DNA from: Candidatus Dadabacteria bacterium
Lineage (GTDB): Bacteria; Desulfobacterota_D; UBA1144; Nemesobacterales; UBA2774
Length of the DNA: 18,879 nt
Assembly: GCA_020027805.1 (NCBI GenBank)
Contig: JAHKKQ010000021.1
Span: forward strand, 1-18,879
Reading direction: 5' to 3'
The position numbers were made by a program, and so were the translations under genes. Positions 7,688-14,557 of this stretch are shown here, piece by piece (position 1 is the first letter of the stretch; every line of letters begins with the position of its first letter). The notes under the pieces are model-generated. The model did no database searches. It had not been told where the DNA came from and saw nothing but the letters and a program-made list of their open reading frames with translations.

Positions 7688-7737
7688 CGCGGTCCCCCCG
7701 CTCACGGCGGAGTATCCTCTTGGGGTCGCGTTTTTTT
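7688..7737 (+). terminator. Rho-independent terminator of the hybrid kinase gene
   Basis: CGCGGTCCCC on the left pairs with GGGGTCGCG (7722-7730) through one G-U pair and a one-base bulge. A small inner hairpin (CCGC...GCGG) sits in the loop, and seven T follow at 7731-7737. It lies 12 bases after the kinase stop codon and separates it from the DUF4301 gene. Confidence 0.75.
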
Positions 7738-7748
7738 CCGTATAGAAT
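7720..7748 (+). promoter_or_regulatory. Possible promoter for DUF4301 gene
   Basis: TTGGGG (7720-7725), a 17-base spacer and TAGAAT (7743-7748). It overlaps the right arm of the kinase terminator and would place the transcript start about 35 bases before the TTG start at 7789. The -35 match is only moderate. Confidence 0.35.
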
Positions 7749-7788
7749 AATGCCGGACTCAATTGCGACAGACGGAGTGTATTGAGAG

Positions 7789-9363
7789 TTGAAAGCGAGC
7801 ACTGCGAAACTCGGCCCGAATATAATAGGCGAAATCGAAGCGAGGGGCATAAAGCCCGGGACGGTATTGTCACAGATAGAAATGTTCGAGAGGGGCTTGC
7901 CTCCGTCGGACCTCGTAAGGCCGTGCACGCCCGGAGACGGGATCGTCCGTATCAGGAACGAGGCGGAATCCCATGCGCATTACTACGAATCCGAATCCGC
8001 ACGGAGGAGCATAATCAAATTCGTCCCGGCCTCGGGGGCCGCGAGCAGGATGTTCAGGGAGCTCCTGGCGGCGGGGCAGGGCGGCGCTCTTTCCCGCGGG
8101 CGTCTCGAAAAGGCCGCAAAGGGCGGCGACAGGGACTCGGAGGCCGTACTCAGGTTCATAAGCGAGCTCGGGAAGTTCGCCTTTCACGACGACCTCGAAT
8201 CCGCGCTCGAAAAAAACGGGTACCGCATGAGGGAGCTGCTCTCGGCGGGCGAATACGGGGAGATCGTCAGGCATACGCTCGGGCCGGGCGGCCTCAATTA
8301 TTCGAACCTGCCCAAGGGGATGATCAGGTTCCACAAGTACCCCGTGCACGGCAGGACTGCTTTCGAGGAGCACCTGGCCGAGGCGCTGTGCTACGCGAGG
8401 GACGGAGAAGGCAGGGCGCGCGTCCATTTCACCCTGTCGCCCGAGCACACGGATATCGTGAGCGGTTATATAGACGGTGTGCGGGGCATCTACGAGCGGG
8501 ATGGGGAGAGCCTCGACGTCGGATACTCGGTACAGAAGCCGTCGACGGACACCATCGCCGTCGATATGGAGAACAGGCCGTTCATCGGGGACGACGGAAA
8601 GCCGGTGTTCAGGCCTGCCGGACACGGGGCGCTCATCGAGAACCTGAACGAGCTCGGATGCGATATCGCATTTATAAAGAATATAGACAACGTAGTTCCC
8701 GACAGGCTAAAAGAGGAGACTTATCTATGGAAGAAGGCGCTCGGCGGCTATCTGCTCAGGCTCGAAGGCCTCGTGTCCGGAGCGCTCCTTAAACTCGAGG
8801 GCGGCGGGGGGCATAAAGACACCGCCCGGGAGCTCGGGGAGCTCGAAAGGATGGGGCTCGAAATTTCAATCCCGGAAGAAGCGGAAAAGGCCTCGCGCGG
8901 CGCGGCGTCCGCTCTTCTGGTATCCGCACTCAGGAGGCCGCTCAGGGTGTGCGGAGTGGTGAGGAACGAAGGCGAGCCCGGGGGCGGACCCTTCTGGGTG
9001 AGGGGGAGGGACGGGAGTCTCACGAAGCAGATAGTGGAATCGGCGCAGGTGGATATGGGCGCGCCCGGACAAAAGGCCGTCTGGGAATCCTCGACCCATT
9101 TCAATCCCGTCGACATCGTCTGCGGGCTCAGGGACCACAGGGGAATTCCCTACGACCTCCACGGGTTCATCGACCGGGACGCAGGGTTCATATCCGTCAA
9201 ATCGAAGGACGGGAGGGACTTGAAGGCCCTCGAGCTCCCCGGGCTCTGGAACGGGGCGATGGCCTTCTGGAACACCGTTTTCGTCGAAGTCCCGCTCATG
9301 ACGTTCAACCCGGTAAAGACCGTATTCGACCTGCTGAAGCCCGAGCACCAGCCCAGGCCCTGA
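7789..9363 (+). CDS. DUF4301 family protein, nucleotidyltransferase-like
   Basis: A 524-residue cytoplasmic protein with family landmarks of DUF4301 along its whole length: TPGDGIVRI (47-55), KFVPASGAASRMF (77-89), LPKGMIRFH (174-182), RPAGHGALIENL (275-286), KNIDNVVPD (297-305), RVCGVVRNEGEPGGGPFW (386-403), STHFNPVDIVCGLRD (435-449) and ELPGLWNGAMAFWNT (482-496). The family has no assigned reaction that I know of. The glycine-rich GAASRM, PKG, AGHG and NIDN motifs are in the order found in UDP-sugar pyrophosphorylases, so a nucleotidyltransferase-like GT-A fold is inferred. An in-frame stop at 7783 limits the start; TTG at 7789 is the first usable codon, with GGAG about 11 bases upstream. 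The next ATG is at residue 32. It lies between the hybrid kinase and HPt genes but behind the kinase terminator. Confidence 0.9.
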   Translation: MKASTAKLGPNIIGEIEARGIKPGTVLSQIEMFERGLPPSDLVRPCTPGDGIVRIRNEAESHAHYYESESARRSIIKFVPASGAASRMFRELLAAGQGGALSRGRLEKAAKGGDRDSEAVLRFISELGKFAFHDDLESALEKNGYRMRELLSAGEYGEIVRHTLGPGGLNYSNLPKGMIRFHKYPVHGRTAFEEHLAEALCYARDGEGRARVHFTLSPEHTDIVSGYIDGVRGIYERDGESLDVGYSVQKPSTDTIAVDMENRPFIGDDGKPVFRPAGHGALIENLNELGCDIAFIKNIDNVVPDRLKEETYLWKKALGGYLLRLEGLVSGALLKLEGGGGHKDTARELGELERMGLEISIPEEAEKASRGAASALLVSALRRPLRVCGVVRNEGEPGGGPFWVRGRDGSLTKQIVESAQVDMGAPGQKAVWESSTHFNPVDIVCGLRDHRGIPYDLHGFIDRDAGFISVKSKDGRDLKALELPGLWNGAMAFWNTVFVEVPLMTFNPVKTVFDLLKPEHQPRP

Positions 9364-9386
9364 CCCCGCCCGTATATCCGCCGCTG

Positions 9387-9416
9387 TTTACCCGGAAACC
9401 CCGGAGGGTGTATTAT
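9387..9416 (+). promoter_or_regulatory. Possible promoter for the HPt gene
   Basis: TTTACC (9387-9392), 18-base spacer, TATTAT (9411-9416), giving a start about 20 bases before the ATG at 9445. This would let the HPt gene be expressed apart from DUF4301. Confidence 0.35.
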
Positions 9417-9444
9417 TATCCGAGAACCGCACCGGGAGGCGTAC

Positions 9445-9783
9445 ATGGATATGCCGGAAAAACGATACACGAAAGAAGTTGTTTACGTAGACCCCGATTT
9501 TATGGACCTCATACCCTTCTTTCTCGAAAGCAGGCACAGGGAAATCGCAATCATCAGGGAGTGCATAGCGAAATCGGACATGAAAGAAGCGCAGAGGCTC
9601 GGGCACGGTATGAAGGGCTCGGGCGGCGGTTACGGTTTCCAGGAGATAAGCAGGATAGGCAAGGGCATAGAGGAAGCCGCGATGGCGGGTAATACCGCTC
9701 TGATAGAGGAAGCGCTCGGGATGCTGGACGAATACCTGTCGGTCGTCGAGGTCGTCCCCGGCAAGAGTGAAATACTCGATTAA
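9445..9783 (+). CDS. Stand-alone histidine phosphotransfer (HPt) protein
   Basis: A 112-residue protein with an HPt domain. The signature is LGHGMKGSGGGYGF at residues 52-65, where H54 is the predicted phospho-acceptor, K57 and G58 are the conserved neighbours and the glycine-rich turn leads into the helix EISRIGKGIEEAAMAG. Family consensus is H-x-L/M-K-G-S-x(3)-G-x(4)-L...LE. The N-terminal part (VDPDFMDLIPFFLESRHREI) is the usual first helix. Such proteins accept phosphate from a receiver domain and pass it to another. The hybrid kinase at 3702 has receivers but no HPt, so it is the natural partner. The start is supported by GGGAGG at 9434-9439. A second ATG two codons later is possible. 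Confidence 0.85.
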   Translation: MDMPEKRYTKEVVYVDPDFMDLIPFFLESRHREIAIIRECIAKSDMKEAQRLGHGMKGSGGGYGFQEISRIGKGIEEAAMAGNTALIEEALGMLDEYLSVVEVVPGKSEILD

Positions 9784-9824
9784 CAGAATCTCCGAATTCG
9801 CCGCTTAAATCCGCATTCATTACC

Positions 9825-9833
9825 TGTTAAAAT
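9825..9833 (+). promoter_or_regulatory. Possible extended -10 element
   Basis: TGTTAAAAT matches the extended -10 form TGnTAxAAT. A transcript starting 6-7 bases downstream would begin almost at the ATG at 9842, which has no clear ribosome site; a leaderless mRNA is therefore possible. The -35 (TTAAAT at 9805) is weak. Confidence 0.3.
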
Positions 9834-9841
9834 ACCGGGTC

Positions 9842-11149
9842 ATGGCAGAAACCAGAAAGACCCTGACCGAGGACGTCCGCGTGAAGCTGCCCCTGAATCT
9901 GAAGGGAGCGGCGGATGTCTTTAAGGAAACCCTCGTGCTCGTAGAGGGTATGTATAAAAGACAGCTCTCGAAAGAGCTCACCCTATCGCTCGAAAAAAAA
10001 CTCTGGAGCGAAGTTGCCGAAAATCTGAAAAAGGGCGAGGCCGGTTTGACAGGCGAGGCGCGCAGTAAATATGAAGCCGGCGCGGGAGCGCTCGGCAGGG
10101 GTATATTCGACCTCTTTCCCCTGGATGCCCGGAACGGGGACGGGAAAGACGGAGTCCAGCTCATAATCGGCAAGGTGTTCTCCCCGGAAGGGGACGGGGA
10201 AAGTTATTATTCGGGCGCGGCCGGCGCGGAGAACCGGGGGTATGACCGGCTGATCCTCGAATACGACGACAACATGGGGCTCTTCACGGAAGAGCTTATG
10301 GTATCGCGCGGGTACAAGGGGAAGGTCTTCCAGGGCGACCTCCCGCATATAAAATGCCTCGACGTATTCTCCCTCGCGGGCGGGCTCAACACCCGGCACA
10401 AACCTATATGCGTTTTCTTTTCGGGAGGGACGAAGGAGAACGTGTCGTCCCTTTCCCATATGACCGTATTCATAAACCTTTACGCGGCCAGGTTCAAGGC
10501 GCTCACGGAAAAGATCGCCCTCCGGTACCTGGCGGGCGCTGAAGCGCTCGCGGAGCTGTCGTTCGAGGAGGCCGCGCGGCTTCTCCTGATATGGCTCAGG
10601 GGGCACGACGCCGGGCATTTCATCGGCGCGGACAGGCTCGGCAGGGTGATGTCCGAGTTCGACAGCAACTACATGGTGCTCCACGAGCTGAAATCGGACA
10701 TGATCGCTCTCTACAACATGAAGCACCTCTCCGGCGGTCTGTTGAAGGGGGGGCTCCTCCATAAGGCATACCTGCTCACTGTAGCCGAGATGCTGAGGTA
10801 TATGAGGAGGGAGGGGTTCGTCAAACACCCTGACACAGGCTCGGCCTATCTCGCCTACAGGCATTTCAGGGACAAGGGGGCCATAAGGCACGACCCCTGG
10901 GGCGGGAAATTCATCGTTGACGTGGACAGGCTCGAGAGCGTCGTCGACGAGTTCGCCTGGGACCTCGTCAGGCTTTTCGCGGACGGGAACGAAACAAGGG
11001 CCAGGGGTTTCGTCAACAGCTGGGGGTGGCTCGGGGTGGAGGACACGGACAATCTCCCGCGCGGCTGCCCGGAGGAGCTCAGGAAGATGATCGCCGACCC
11101 CGAGCTGCCTCACGAGGTCGATTACAACTTCGTGACACACTTCGGGTGA
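9842..11149 (+). CDS. Unrecognised protein with gluzincin-like metal motif
   Basis: A 435-residue soluble protein without signal peptide or membrane segment; I do not recognise the family with confidence. Codon use is typical of the window. The most striking part is residues 253-290: RGHDAGHFI gives H255-D-A-G-H259, and 22 residues later LHELKSDMIALY gives E282-x-x-x-D286. This order (HxxxH, then ExxxD) resembles zinc peptidases of the gluzincin and M49 type, with Asp in place of the catalytic Glu. Other blocks are YDRLILEYDDNMGLFTEE (about 134-151), LPHIKCLDVFSLAGGLN, and a Trp-rich tail FVNSWGWLG. An HD-type phosphohydrolase or a non-enzymatic metal protein are alternatives. It converges with the STAND gene, leaving 20 bases between stops. 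There is no clear ribosome site before the ATG. Confidence 0.8.
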   Translation: MAETRKTLTEDVRVKLPLNLKGAADVFKETLVLVEGMYKRQLSKELTLSLEKKLWSEVAENLKKGEAGLTGEARSKYEAGAGALGRGIFDLFPLDARNGDGKDGVQLIIGKVFSPEGDGESYYSGAAGAENRGYDRLILEYDDNMGLFTEELMVSRGYKGKVFQGDLPHIKCLDVFSLAGGLNTRHKPICVFFSGGTKENVSSLSHMTVFINLYAARFKALTEKIALRYLAGAEALAELSFEEAARLLLIWLRGHDAGHFIGADRLGRVMSEFDSNYMVLHELKSDMIALYNMKHLSGGLLKGGLLHKAYLLTVAEMLRYMRREGFVKHPDTGSAYLAYRHFRDKGAIRHDPWGGKFIVDVDRLESVVDEFAWDLVRLFADGNETRARGFVNSWGWLGVEDTDNLPRGCPEELRKMIADPELPHEVDYNFVTHFG

Positions 11150-11169
11150 GTTTCTTGATAATTATCGGC

Positions 11170-13293
11170 TTATATCCCTTTGCCGGAATCGAGAAGTTTT
11201 CCAATCTCCAGCGAGAGGTCGTCTTCCCCGCCGAAAAGATACGACCGCTGTAAAGCGCATTCCCTGATTAATTCCCTCGCGAATCTCCTCTCTCTGTTCT
11301 TCTCCAGAAACCTGCCTATCGTGTCTATGCCGGGTGCCTCGTCTTTACGGAAGAGGCCCGAGCATATCCTCATCAGCTCATCGGGGATCGTGTTAGTGTA
11401 TTCGGGTGCGCCCGCTTCCGTGAGGAGAGACAACTGCCTCACGGCATTCATGTATATCCTCATATAGAGTCCGTAAAGCGCGGTCATGTATGAGAGCTCT
11501 TCCCGGGTCCCGCCGCTTTCCAAAACGCGCCCCTCCCTTCCCTCGGCTGCCTTCCTCACCCTGTCCGCCTCTCTCTTTCTTCTCCTCAGGGCGGACGACC
11601 ACAGAACGTAAATATTCCCGCCGAATTCTCGCGGTATAACGTACGGGCCCCCGGCCGGGGGCCCCGTGAACGCCCCGGATGAGATCCGCAGGAGCGCGTC
11701 AATGAACAGCGACCTCCTCGATGAGACGAAGACGGCGGCTTCCTTCTTTCTCCTCACCCTGATGTCCGCGCCGTTCGTGCGGAACCCGATCGGCTGTCTT
11801 GAGCGCGTCTCCGCCTCAGACACGTACTCGGCCCTTATCTCCCTCAGCCTCCTGTCCTTGTCTATGAGCTTTTCGAGCTCCCTCAGGAGCTCGTCCAGGT
11901 AAGGCTCCTCCTCTTCCCTTCTATAGGGCTCTTCGGAGGCCGCGGCGTATTCGACATTGCGTGCGATCTGCTCGAGGAGGAAAGGGTCCCACGAAAGGTG
12001 GGTGAGGAAAAGCATGATGTTGGCGTATTCTTCTTCGTCGAGGCTGCCGGTGAGCCTTTTCACTTCTTCCTTCACGTGTTCCTTGTGGAGGTTCCGGGAG
12101 AAGTAAAGGGCGGCGAAGTAGTGATAGGCATACCCGTGCCTGAATTCGTAACCCGACTCCCTCACGGCGAGCGTTTCGGATTCGAGAAGGGCCGATATCA
12201 CCGTGCCCGGCCATTCGGGAGGGTCAGCGAAATCGGCGGAGACCTCCCCGACCAGGGTTTCGATGTTCTCCTCCGCTATCCATCTGCTCCTCCTCGAGAA
12301 CATCCTGTATGCGAGCTCTGACAGGAAGCGGATAAAAAAGGGCAGACTTTCCCTGCCAGCGGTGTCCTTGAGCGCTTTCGTTATCAGGTATTCGTAGTAT
12401 TGCCCGTAGGAGCTCGCGCTCGGCCCCGCCGGGCCCTCCGAATCGGCCATGTGGAGTATCGTCAGAACGAAGACCGGGTATGAGGGGACAAGGTTTCTTC
12501 CGAGAACCGTATCCACTGCGCCCCTGAGCCTGTCTTTCCTCTGAGCGGCCGCTTTTTCATCCCCCGCTTCTCCCCTCGCCGTCCATTTCGAGATGAGCTC
12601 CTCCCTGAGGACGTGTCCGAGCTCCGCGATCCCGCAGACGGCGTACCCTTCGGGCACCCCGAAAACGGACAGCCCCTCGGGCAGGTCGGTGAATTCAGGC
12701 AGGTTCACCGCTGTCAGGATTACGGCGCCGAAATGATCCCTCAGTCCGAGGAGTAAGGAGCCGAGCTCGGACGATCCGGTCCTTATCCTGTCGGCGTTGT
12801 CGAGAAGGAGTATCCTCCGCTCCGCGGGCTCGCCTCTTATAAGTCCGTAACCCTCCGACGTGTACTGCCGGCTGTATTTCCCGAGGAAGAATTCGGACGT
12901 CTCTTCCGGGTGCGGAACGTGAAGGGTCTTCCCGTCGGCGTACAAGGGAAAAAGGCCCGCATCGAGAAAGCGCCGGGCGAGGACCTTAAGGAGAGATGTC
13001 TTCCCGGAATCCACCGGGCCGCATATGAGAGCCCCGCCGCCCGGGGCCTCAGGGTCCGCAAGCGCGGACGAGCTTATCCGCCCGCCCGGCGGTCCCGCCC
13101 CTGCCAGGCGTCCGGGGCTGAGTATGTCGAGGTCGGGGAATACGTATATATCCCCGAGTGAGAAGGTTTCCCTGCCCCCGGGCTTTATCTGTATGCCGGT
13201 GTCGTTTATAAATTCGTTGAATTCTTCATTGAAGACAGCAATGCCTGTCATGAAATCCCCGACTCTCTCTGGACGCGCTTCTCCCGCGCGCAT
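11170..13293 (-). CDS. STAND/NACHT-type P-loop NTPase without recognisable effector domain
   Basis: A 707-residue protein. After a short N-terminus (EEFNEFINDTGIQI at 23-36 and LGDIYVFPDLD at 46-56) comes a P-loop NTPase: Walker A GPVDSGKTS (92-100), Walker B ILLLDNADRI (161-170), a sensor-like VILTAVN (191-197), then VPSYPVFVLTIL (269-280) and YGQYYEYLITKAL (296-308). The C-terminal 400 residues are helical and charged, with LTHLSWDPFLLEQIARN near 450. From memory this pattern is that of the NTPase and arm region of large STAND proteins whose N-terminus is a calcineurin-like phosphoesterase or TIR domain; here that effector is missing. Cytoplasmic. ATG at 13293 has no ribosome site and only a short leader; ATG at 13251 (residue 15) preceded by GGGGA is an alternative. 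Arginine codons are the AGG type of the host, so no sign of very recent transfer. Confidence 0.88.
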   Translation of the reverse strand: MRAGEARPERVGDFMTGIAVFNEEFNEFINDTGIQIKPGGRETFSLGDIYVFPDLDILSPGRLAGAGPPGGRISSSALADPEAPGGGALICGPVDSGKTSLLKVLARRFLDAGLFPLYADGKTLHVPHPEETSEFFLGKYSRQYTSEGYGLIRGEPAERRILLLDNADRIRTGSSELGSLLLGLRDHFGAVILTAVNLPEFTDLPEGLSVFGVPEGYAVCGIAELGHVLREELISKWTARGEAGDEKAAAQRKDRLRGAVDTVLGRNLVPSYPVFVLTILHMADSEGPAGPSASSYGQYYEYLITKALKDTAGRESLPFFIRFLSELAYRMFSRRSRWIAEENIETLVGEVSADFADPPEWPGTVISALLESETLAVRESGYEFRHGYAYHYFAALYFSRNLHKEHVKEEVKRLTGSLDEEEYANIMLFLTHLSWDPFLLEQIARNVEYAAASEEPYRREEEEPYLDELLRELEKLIDKDRRLREIRAEYVSEAETRSRQPIGFRTNGADIRVRRKKEAAVFVSSRRSLFIDALLRISSGAFTGPPAGGPYVIPREFGGNIYVLWSSALRRRKREADRVRKAAEGREGRVLESGGTREELSYMTALYGLYMRIYMNAVRQLSLLTEAGAPEYTNTIPDELMRICSGLFRKDEAPGIDTIGRFLEKNRERRFARELIRECALQRSYLFGGEDDLSLEIGKLLDSGKGI

Positions 13294-13316
13294 TTTTTTA
13301 TCAAAAAATTATTTAA

Positions 13317-13346
13317 ATTATACAGGCATATAGGAAGGGAGGGCAA
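13317..13346 (-). promoter_or_regulatory. Promoter of the STAND NTPase gene
   Basis: On the minus strand: -35 TTGCCC (13341-13346), 18-base spacer, -10 TATAAT (13317-13322), in an AT-rich pocket. The transcript would start near 13310, only about 17 bases before the ATG at 13293, or about 60 before the ATG at 13251. Confidence 0.55.
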
Positions 13347-13469
13347 ATAAATTAATATCCGTGTCTTCATTGTGAGCAATGAAACCCTCTCTATACGAGG
13401 TGCGCCCCGGGTGGCGAATGGAGATCGTAACCGGGAGGCGGCGCTTTTGCGGGATCGCGCCCGGCTGTA

Positions 13470-13498
13470 TTTTCAATCGGGTATATAGGGTATATAAT
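13470..13498 (+). promoter_or_regulatory. Promoter of the small secreted protein gene
   Basis: TTTTCA (13470-13475), a 17-base spacer and a perfect TATAAT (13493-13498), overlapping two copies of GGGTATATA. The transcript would carry a leader of about 60 bases before the ATG at 13565. Upstream, at 13402-13448, GC-rich arms (GCGCC...GGCGC followed by TTTT) can form a long imperfect hairpin of unknown role. Confidence 0.5.
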
Positions 13499-13564
13499 AT
13501 AGACGTTCGGGCTATGATCCCGGATACGGGTCAACCTTTTTATATACGGAAGGAGGATGATGAT

Positions 13565-13918
13565 ATGAGGACATTCGTTGCGGCACTGCTTCTTTTTTTC
13601 ACCTGCGCGAATATCGCGGGCGCGTGGGAGAATCTCCGCGAATTCATATTCATTGAGGAGATGGGCGCTCCCGACGAGATCGAGCAGTATGACTCGGTCG
13701 AATACGTCACGGGCAAGAGCCAGCGGCACTTCAGGGAGGCGTGGGAGTTCGAGTATAACGAGCACATGTACGTGGGCCAGTGCATAGACGCGCTCAAGGA
13801 CCAGGCCATACTCGTCGGCGCGAACTCGGTGCTCAACATGAGCTGGAACCTCGAAAGGGAAAACCCGCAGAACTGGTTTACAGTCGTCTGCCAGGGCCTT
13901 GCCGCCTGGAAGCATTGA
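13565..13918 (+). CDS. Small secreted RcsF/YbjQ-like protein
   Basis: A 117-residue protein beginning MRTFVAALLLFFTCANIAGA, a Sec signal peptide with a probable cut after residue 20. The mature part ends with a block C73-IDALKDQAILVGAN-SVLNM ... FTVVC109-QGLAAW. Alternating Ala residues before GANSV, then a strand ending in CxGxA, recall the alpha/beta fold of RcsF, YbjQ and DUF4156 lipoproteins, in which two cysteines form a disulphide. That relation is inferred from pattern only. A longer in-frame reading frame starts at 13379, but the ATG at 13565 starts the signal peptide and has GGAGGATGATG just upstream (GGAGG about 9 bases away). It is followed by a terminator at 13944, so it is probably a single-gene transcript. 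Role unknown. Confidence 0.82.
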   Translation: MRTFVAALLLFFTCANIAGAWENLREFIFIEEMGAPDEIEQYDSVEYVTGKSQRHFREAWEFEYNEHMYVGQCIDALKDQAILVGANSVLNMSWNLERENPQNWFTVVCQGLAAWKH

Positions 13919-13943
13919 CGACCCGATGCGGTTACTCTCCGCC

Positions 13944-13966
13944 CGCCCGGAACAGGGCGTGTTTTT
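13944..13966 (+). terminator. Rho-independent terminator
   Basis: CGCCC (13944-13948) pairs with GGGCG (13955-13959) around a GGAACA loop, followed by TG and five T (13962-13966). It lies 26 bases after the stop of the small secreted protein gene. Confidence 0.6.
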
Positions 13967-14302
13967 CTGACCGGGGAAATAACCACACCGCATTATCGTA
14001 TATTTACACCCCCTCTGTATGAGAGCGTTTTCCTTTATCGCCTGTTTCCGGGGGCTCGTATGTCCGGCATAAAGAACCCGGTCCGATAATACGCATCCTG
14101 GAACTCCCGGGAGCCCGGGCATATTGGTGATTGTCGATATTATCCGGCGCACTTTCCCGGGCGGAATAATGAATATATAATTCATTCGGGCCGGTATAAT
14201 GTACCGCCGCGGGCAGTTTCCCGCATTTGCTCTATGTGGGCACGGGCATTGAAAGAAGGCCTTGGAGTAAACTGGTTACTCGGAGTTAAGGGAGGGTCGG
14301 GT
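13967..14302. other. Intergenic region with palindromes
   Basis: About 335 bases without a supported gene. It holds the palindrome CTCCCGGGAG at 14104-14113 and the AT-rich dyad at 14168-14186. Two TATAAT sequences (14176-14181 and 14195-14200) could be -10 elements for the gene at 14303, but neither has a good -35. Confidence 0.45.
14168..14186. repeat. 19-base dyad overlapping a candidate -10
   Basis: AATGAAT-ATATA-ATTCATT, perfect 7-base arms around a 5-base centre, includes the TATAAT at 14176-14181 and lies just before a second TATAAT. Position and symmetry suggest a repressor operator for the gene at 14303. Confidence 0.4.
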
Positions 14303-14557
14303 TTGGAGAAGGGCAACGAAAAGCAGCTCTACGAGCTTTTGGGGGGCGATACGCAGTGGAGGCTGATCCTCGACCTCGTAAGGGCGATAGTTACCGACAG
14401 GATCAAGATCTCTGCGCTTGAAAAGCTGCTGACCGACAAGGGAGTCGTCAGCCGCGAGGAGCTGGTGGATCATTACGACGAGCTTCTCAGGGCTACCTCG
14501 GACGAGGTGATAAACGAGGTGCTGCAGGAGTTCGGAAAGGGTAATTCGGAATATTGA
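14303..14557 (+). CDS. Small helical protein of unknown function (TTG start)
   Basis: The preferred product is 84 residues, starting at the TTG of LEKGNEKQLYELL, which has GGGAGG at 14290-14295, seven bases upstream. An ATG at 14234 would add 23 residues, but it lacks a ribosome site and those codons (CGG, TTA, GGA, GCA) are unlike the rest of the gene, which is typical of the window (AGG, ATA, CTC, GAG). The protein is soluble, charged and almost entirely helical by appearance: DTQWRLILDLVRAIV, then ISALEKLLTDKGVVSREELVD. The latter looks like a helix-turn-helix-like pair, but I do not claim DNA binding. No cysteine, signal peptide or known family was seen. Confidence 0.68.
   Translation: MEKGNEKQLYELLGGDTQWRLILDLVRAIVTDRIKISALEKLLTDKGVVSREELVDHYDELLRATSDEVINEVLQEFGKGNSEY

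Noticed and set aside
8949..9692. Plus-strand frame overlapping the end of DUF4301 and the HPt gene
   Set aside because: It is out of frame with both well-supported proteins and low complexity (Arg/Gly/His rich).
9983..11140. Long antisense frame (385 codons) opposite the metal-motif protein gene
   Set aside because: It is a shadow produced by GC-rich codon structure. Its product is Pro/Arg/Glu/Val-rich without domains, while the plus strand has typical codons and coherent motifs.
13402..13448. Riboswitch-like GC-rich fold upstream of the small secreted protein
   Set aside because: I compared it by eye with cyclic-di-GMP and cobalamin consensus elements and saw none of their conserved cores; it also lies upstream of the predicted transcript start.
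13391..14185. Antisense 264-codon frame opposite the small secreted protein
   Set aside because: It runs across a promoter, a signal-peptide gene and a terminator on the other strand, with no domain in its product.
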